Shown one piece after another: positions 61,918 through 64,000 of a stretch of 64,000 nucleotides of DNA. The DNA is taken from positions 2,480,001-2,544,000 of the forward strand of contig OY770021.1 of assembly GCA_963669315.1 (NCBI GenBank), written 5' to 3'. Each line of letters begins with the position of its first letter. Position 1 is the stretch's first letter. This DNA comes from SZUA-547 sp963669315. Lineage in GTDB: Bacteria > Pseudomonadota > Alphaproteobacteria > Rhodobacterales > Rhodobacteraceae. The position numbers and the translations under genes are program-made. A model generated the notes under the pieces. It saw only the letters and a program-made list of their open reading frames with translations, made no database searches and had not been told where the DNA came from.

Positions 61918-62628
61918 TCAGGAGTTTTCCTGTAGTTTTGACAGAGCCCACTCCGTAGGACGTCTGGCATCGCTTTTAATGCCGACTTCGCGAAGAACTG
62001 ACGCAACTGAACGTTCTAGCGGAGTGGTCCCATACGGCCCGCGATGTGCGGGAATTTCACCTGTTACAGAATTTGCGAAAGATGCGACGGTGAACGCAAT
62101 GTTCCGCGCTGCCCAGTTTGGTCTCCGGCCAGTAGATTGGACGGTTTCACCGGCGTCATTTGATTTGTCGATGACGTGGGTAACTGCTTCTTGAAACCGT
62201 TCAACTGAAGCGAGTAGCGCTGGGCGCGCCCACTGTTCGCGGGGCGTATTTTGGATCGCGCGCGCCGCATCCATGAAGGCATCAATATCGCCGGTTTCTA
62301 CGGCTTCATCATATTTCGCCTGATTGAGATCAGCCGCTCGGTTTATAGCGCTGCCCACTTCGCTAGGCAGAGCCCGAATGCGTTGTCGGATACTCTCAAG
62401 CTCTTCCCAAAGCGCCTCAAGACCAGATTCTACTTTTTGGGAATTACTGTAAAAAACACTTACGCCATGTGCGTATACCCAGACAAGATTAACGGCTTTG
62501 TTTAGTTCAATCGTCCACTTTGGCCTGCCGGAATTTGCTGCAATTGGATAGTCGCTTTCCGATAGGCCAGCCACCAACCGAAGCGCGCGCTCAATATTCT
62601 TGTCACGCTCTGGGGTGCGCTCATGCAT
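61918..62628 (-). CDS. Element protein of unknown function next to integrase
   Basis: 236 residues from ATG 62628, overlapping the end of the integrase gene by 8 bases. It is mainly helical, with a middle segment LEALWEELESIRQRIRALPSEVGSAINRAADLNQ and a conserved-looking C-terminal part (GRRPNWAARNIAFTVASFANSVTGEIPAHRGPYG). It has no signal peptide or clear catalytic motif. I do not recognise a family. It could be accessory, including defence-related, but nothing in the sequence shows this. Confidence 0.65.
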   Translation of the reverse strand: MHERTPERDKNIERALRLVAGLSESDYPIAANSGRPKWTIELNKAVNLVWVYAHGVSVFYSNSQKVESGLEALWEELESIRQRIRALPSEVGSAINRAADLNQAKYDEAVETGDIDAFMDAARAIQNTPREQWARPALLASVERFQEAVTHVIDKSNDAGETVQSTGRRPNWAARNIAFTVASFANSVTGEIPAHRGPYGTTPLERSVASVLREVGIKSDARRPTEWALSKLQENS

Positions 62629-63784
62629 CGCCACCCCCACAGAAAGTCGCCCATTCGTCCATCAGCGCGCGACGCTTCTCGAACAGATCGGTTCGCCGAT
62701 ATGCGGCCTCAACCGCGTTCTTCACCTTGTGTGCAAGAGCGGCCTCTTTCACTTCGTGCGAATAGTTCGTTTGTTCCTCTGTCCAATCGCGGAAGGTTGA
62801 CCGGAAGCCGTGGACCGTCACGGGCACGCTGAGGCGCTTCAGGACGGCGAGTAGCGTCATGTCGGATAGTGGCCGCCCCGGACGCTGGCCGGGGAATATC
62901 AGGTCGCCTGAGAGGCCGCGCAGCGGCTTTATCAAGGCCAGCGTAGGCGCAGACATTGGAATGCGGTGCGGCTCGCGCGCTTTCATGCGCTCCGCCGGTA
63001 TCGTCCATGTGTCGCCGTCGATTTCATCCCATGTCGCCAGCCGAGACTCGCCCGAGCGCGTCGCCGTCAGGATGGTGAAGCGAAGCGCCAGCGCGCCCAT
63101 GCCGCCGACTGTTTCAAGTCGGCGCATAAATGCAGGTAGTTCTTTCCACGGCATCGCTTCGTGGTGCTGAACCTTGTCCCGCTGCTTTGGTAGCCCTGCC
63201 GTCACGCGGTCGGCGGGATTCATACTGCCGGGTTCGCGAAAACCTGCCGTGCGCGCCCAATCGAAGACCGCCCGCAATCGCTGGCGAACGCGCCGCGCGG
63301 TCTCGGCCCGCTCTGTCCATATCGGCGCTAGAACCTTCAACACGTCAGCTTCACCGATGTCAGCGATGGGCTGGTTGCCGATGGTGGGGAAGGCGTAGCG
63401 TTCCAGACTGGCGATCCAATCGCGGCGATGCTTGGCGTTGCTCACATGCGGCTCGATGGTTTCAGCGTGAAATCTGCGTGCGGCGTCCTCGAAGGTCAGA
63501 GCCGTTCGCTTTGCTGCGTCGCGTTCTATCTTCGGATCGACGCCTCTATGCGCCTGCCGCGTCCAGTCCAGCGCCGTCTCGCGCGCCTCGGCGAGTGGGA
63601 TGATGAATGCAGAGCCGAGTCCGCGCTCTACGCGCTTCCCATTGACGGTCCCGCGCCATACCCAACTGCGCGCGCCGGACTCCAACACGTTGAGATATAG
63701 TCCAGCGCCGTCAGCATAGCGTCCGGGCATCTTGATCTGGCGCACTTTTGCGGCGCTTAATTGGTTCCAGACGTGCTTCGGCAC
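62621..63784 (-). CDS. Tyrosine recombinase/integrase (P4 type)
   Basis: 387 residues, start GTG 63784 behind GAAGGG. The N-terminal DUF4102-type arm-binding region (KVRQIKMPGRYADGAGLYLNVLESGARSWVWRGTVNGK) and the catalytic domain are complete: Arg in TATRSGESRLATWDEID, HGFRSTFRDW (His-x-x-Arg) and ALAHKVKNAVEAAYRRTDLFEKRR with His and the Tyr nucleophile. It should integrate the element into tRNA-Ala. It lies next to attR and is first in the replication operon. Confidence 0.96.
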   Translation of the reverse strand: MPKHVWNQLSAAKVRQIKMPGRYADGAGLYLNVLESGARSWVWRGTVNGKRVERGLGSAFIIPLAEARETALDWTRQAHRGVDPKIERDAAKRTALTFEDAARRFHAETIEPHVSNAKHRRDWIASLERYAFPTIGNQPIADIGEADVLKVLAPIWTERAETARRVRQRLRAVFDWARTAGFREPGSMNPADRVTAGLPKQRDKVQHHEAMPWKELPAFMRRLETVGGMGALALRFTILTATRSGESRLATWDEIDGDTWTIPAERMKAREPHRIPMSAPTLALIKPLRGLSGDLIFPGQRPGRPLSDMTLLAVLKRLSVPVTVHGFRSTFRDWTEEQTNYSHEVKEAALAHKVKNAVEAAYRRTDLFEKRRALMDEWATFCGGGDA

Positions 63785-63955
63785 CGACCCTTCTACCTTT
63801 AAATTATCACCTTACTTTCTACCAATAACCATGCTATGGATTGCGACGTGGTGCAATGGCCTGCGAGAGAGAAAATTCTAGTTATCTGGAATAATTGGTA
63901 AAATAGAGCCGCTTATGCGTCGATCTGCAATCTGCTGCGACAAAGATTCGACGGA

Positions 63956-63970
63956 CCTCGGCTCCACCAA
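63956..63970. repeat. Attachment site attR
   Basis: CCTCGGCTCCACCAA is identical to the end of the tRNA-Ala gene (53349-53363). It lies 171 bases upstream of the integrase start. The sequence to 64000 is chromosomal flank; only 30 bases are visible. Confidence 0.88.
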
Positions 63971-64000
63971 AAAAATTTCCTCACGCTGAGCGAGAAAGCT

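Larger units (their letters stand above)
53364..63955. mobile_element. Integrated element in tRNA-Ala, candidate phage satellite
   Basis: A 10.6 kb element bounded by 15-bp direct repeats in tRNA-Ala. From right to left it has a tyrosine integrase, an unknown 236-residue protein, an AlpA-like protein, three small coupled ORFs, a RepA-like ATPase, a noncoding control region, a second operon ending in an HK97-type capsid protein, two TPR cargo genes, and a left end with terminators and two small plus-strand ORFs. No terminase, portal, protease, tail, lysis or conjugation genes are seen. It is either a satellite or a reduced prophage. Confidence 0.88.

Overview
The window reads as a GC-rich alphaproteobacterial chromosome, most likely Rhodobacterales or a close relative. 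Pointers to this are a SAM-II (alphaproteobacterial) riboswitch in front of metZ, HspQ, a DUF2794 protein, a TSUP transporter paired with a TIGR02186-type protein, the pyrB-pyrC'-plsY gene order, and KDO (kdsA, kdsB) and UDP-sugar genes for a Gram-negative envelope. The species cannot be named from the sequence alone.

Layout. Positions 1-2838 hold three minus-strand glycosyltransferase genes. From 3.1 to 16.6 kb come transporters (TSUP, APC, TrkH), methionine (metZ) and folate (folE) genes, a LysR regulator, an orphan binding protein, a lipoprotein transglycosylase, hspQ, a gamma-glutamyltransferase and a DUF2182 membrane protein. From 16.6 to 27.4 kb a long minus-strand series carries pyrB-pyrC'-plsY-dprA-topA, an esterase and rnr. 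From 27.6 to 35.8 kb lie cysQ, kdsB, galU, galE, a phosphohexomutase, kdsA and a UDP-glucuronate-type epimerase; these supply nucleotide sugars and KDO for LPS and surface polysaccharide, which fits the glycosyltransferases at the left end. From 35.9 to 53.1 kb is mixed content: an ArsR-controlled permease, a cupin pseudogene, hydrolases, argG, a sulfotransferase overlapped with a class IV aminotransferase, a rhodanese-chrA-RNase T2 operon, and several AT-richer genes of unknown function.

At 53,287-53,362 there is a tRNA-Ala(CGC) gene. Its last 15 bases (53,349-53,363) recur at 63,956-63,970. Between these lies a 10.6 kb integrated element with a tyrosine integrase, an AlpA-like excisionase/regulator, a RepA-like AAA ATPase, several tiny translationally coupled ORFs, an HTH protein and one HK97-fold major capsid protein, but no terminase, portal, protease or tail genes. 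It also carries two tandem secreted TPR/peptidoglycan-binding-like proteins as apparent cargo. A third relative of these proteins sits outside the element at 48,810-49,871. I regard this element as the best candidate for an undescribed system: a compact phage satellite that supplies its own capsid protein. A decayed prophage is the main alternative.

Other points of interest: PyrC has lost both histidines of the metal-binding HxH motif; pyrB appears to start at a CTG codon behind a perfect Shine-Dalgarno; a cupin gene is cut by one in-frame TAG; and the SAM-II aptamer is followed at once by an intrinsic terminator.
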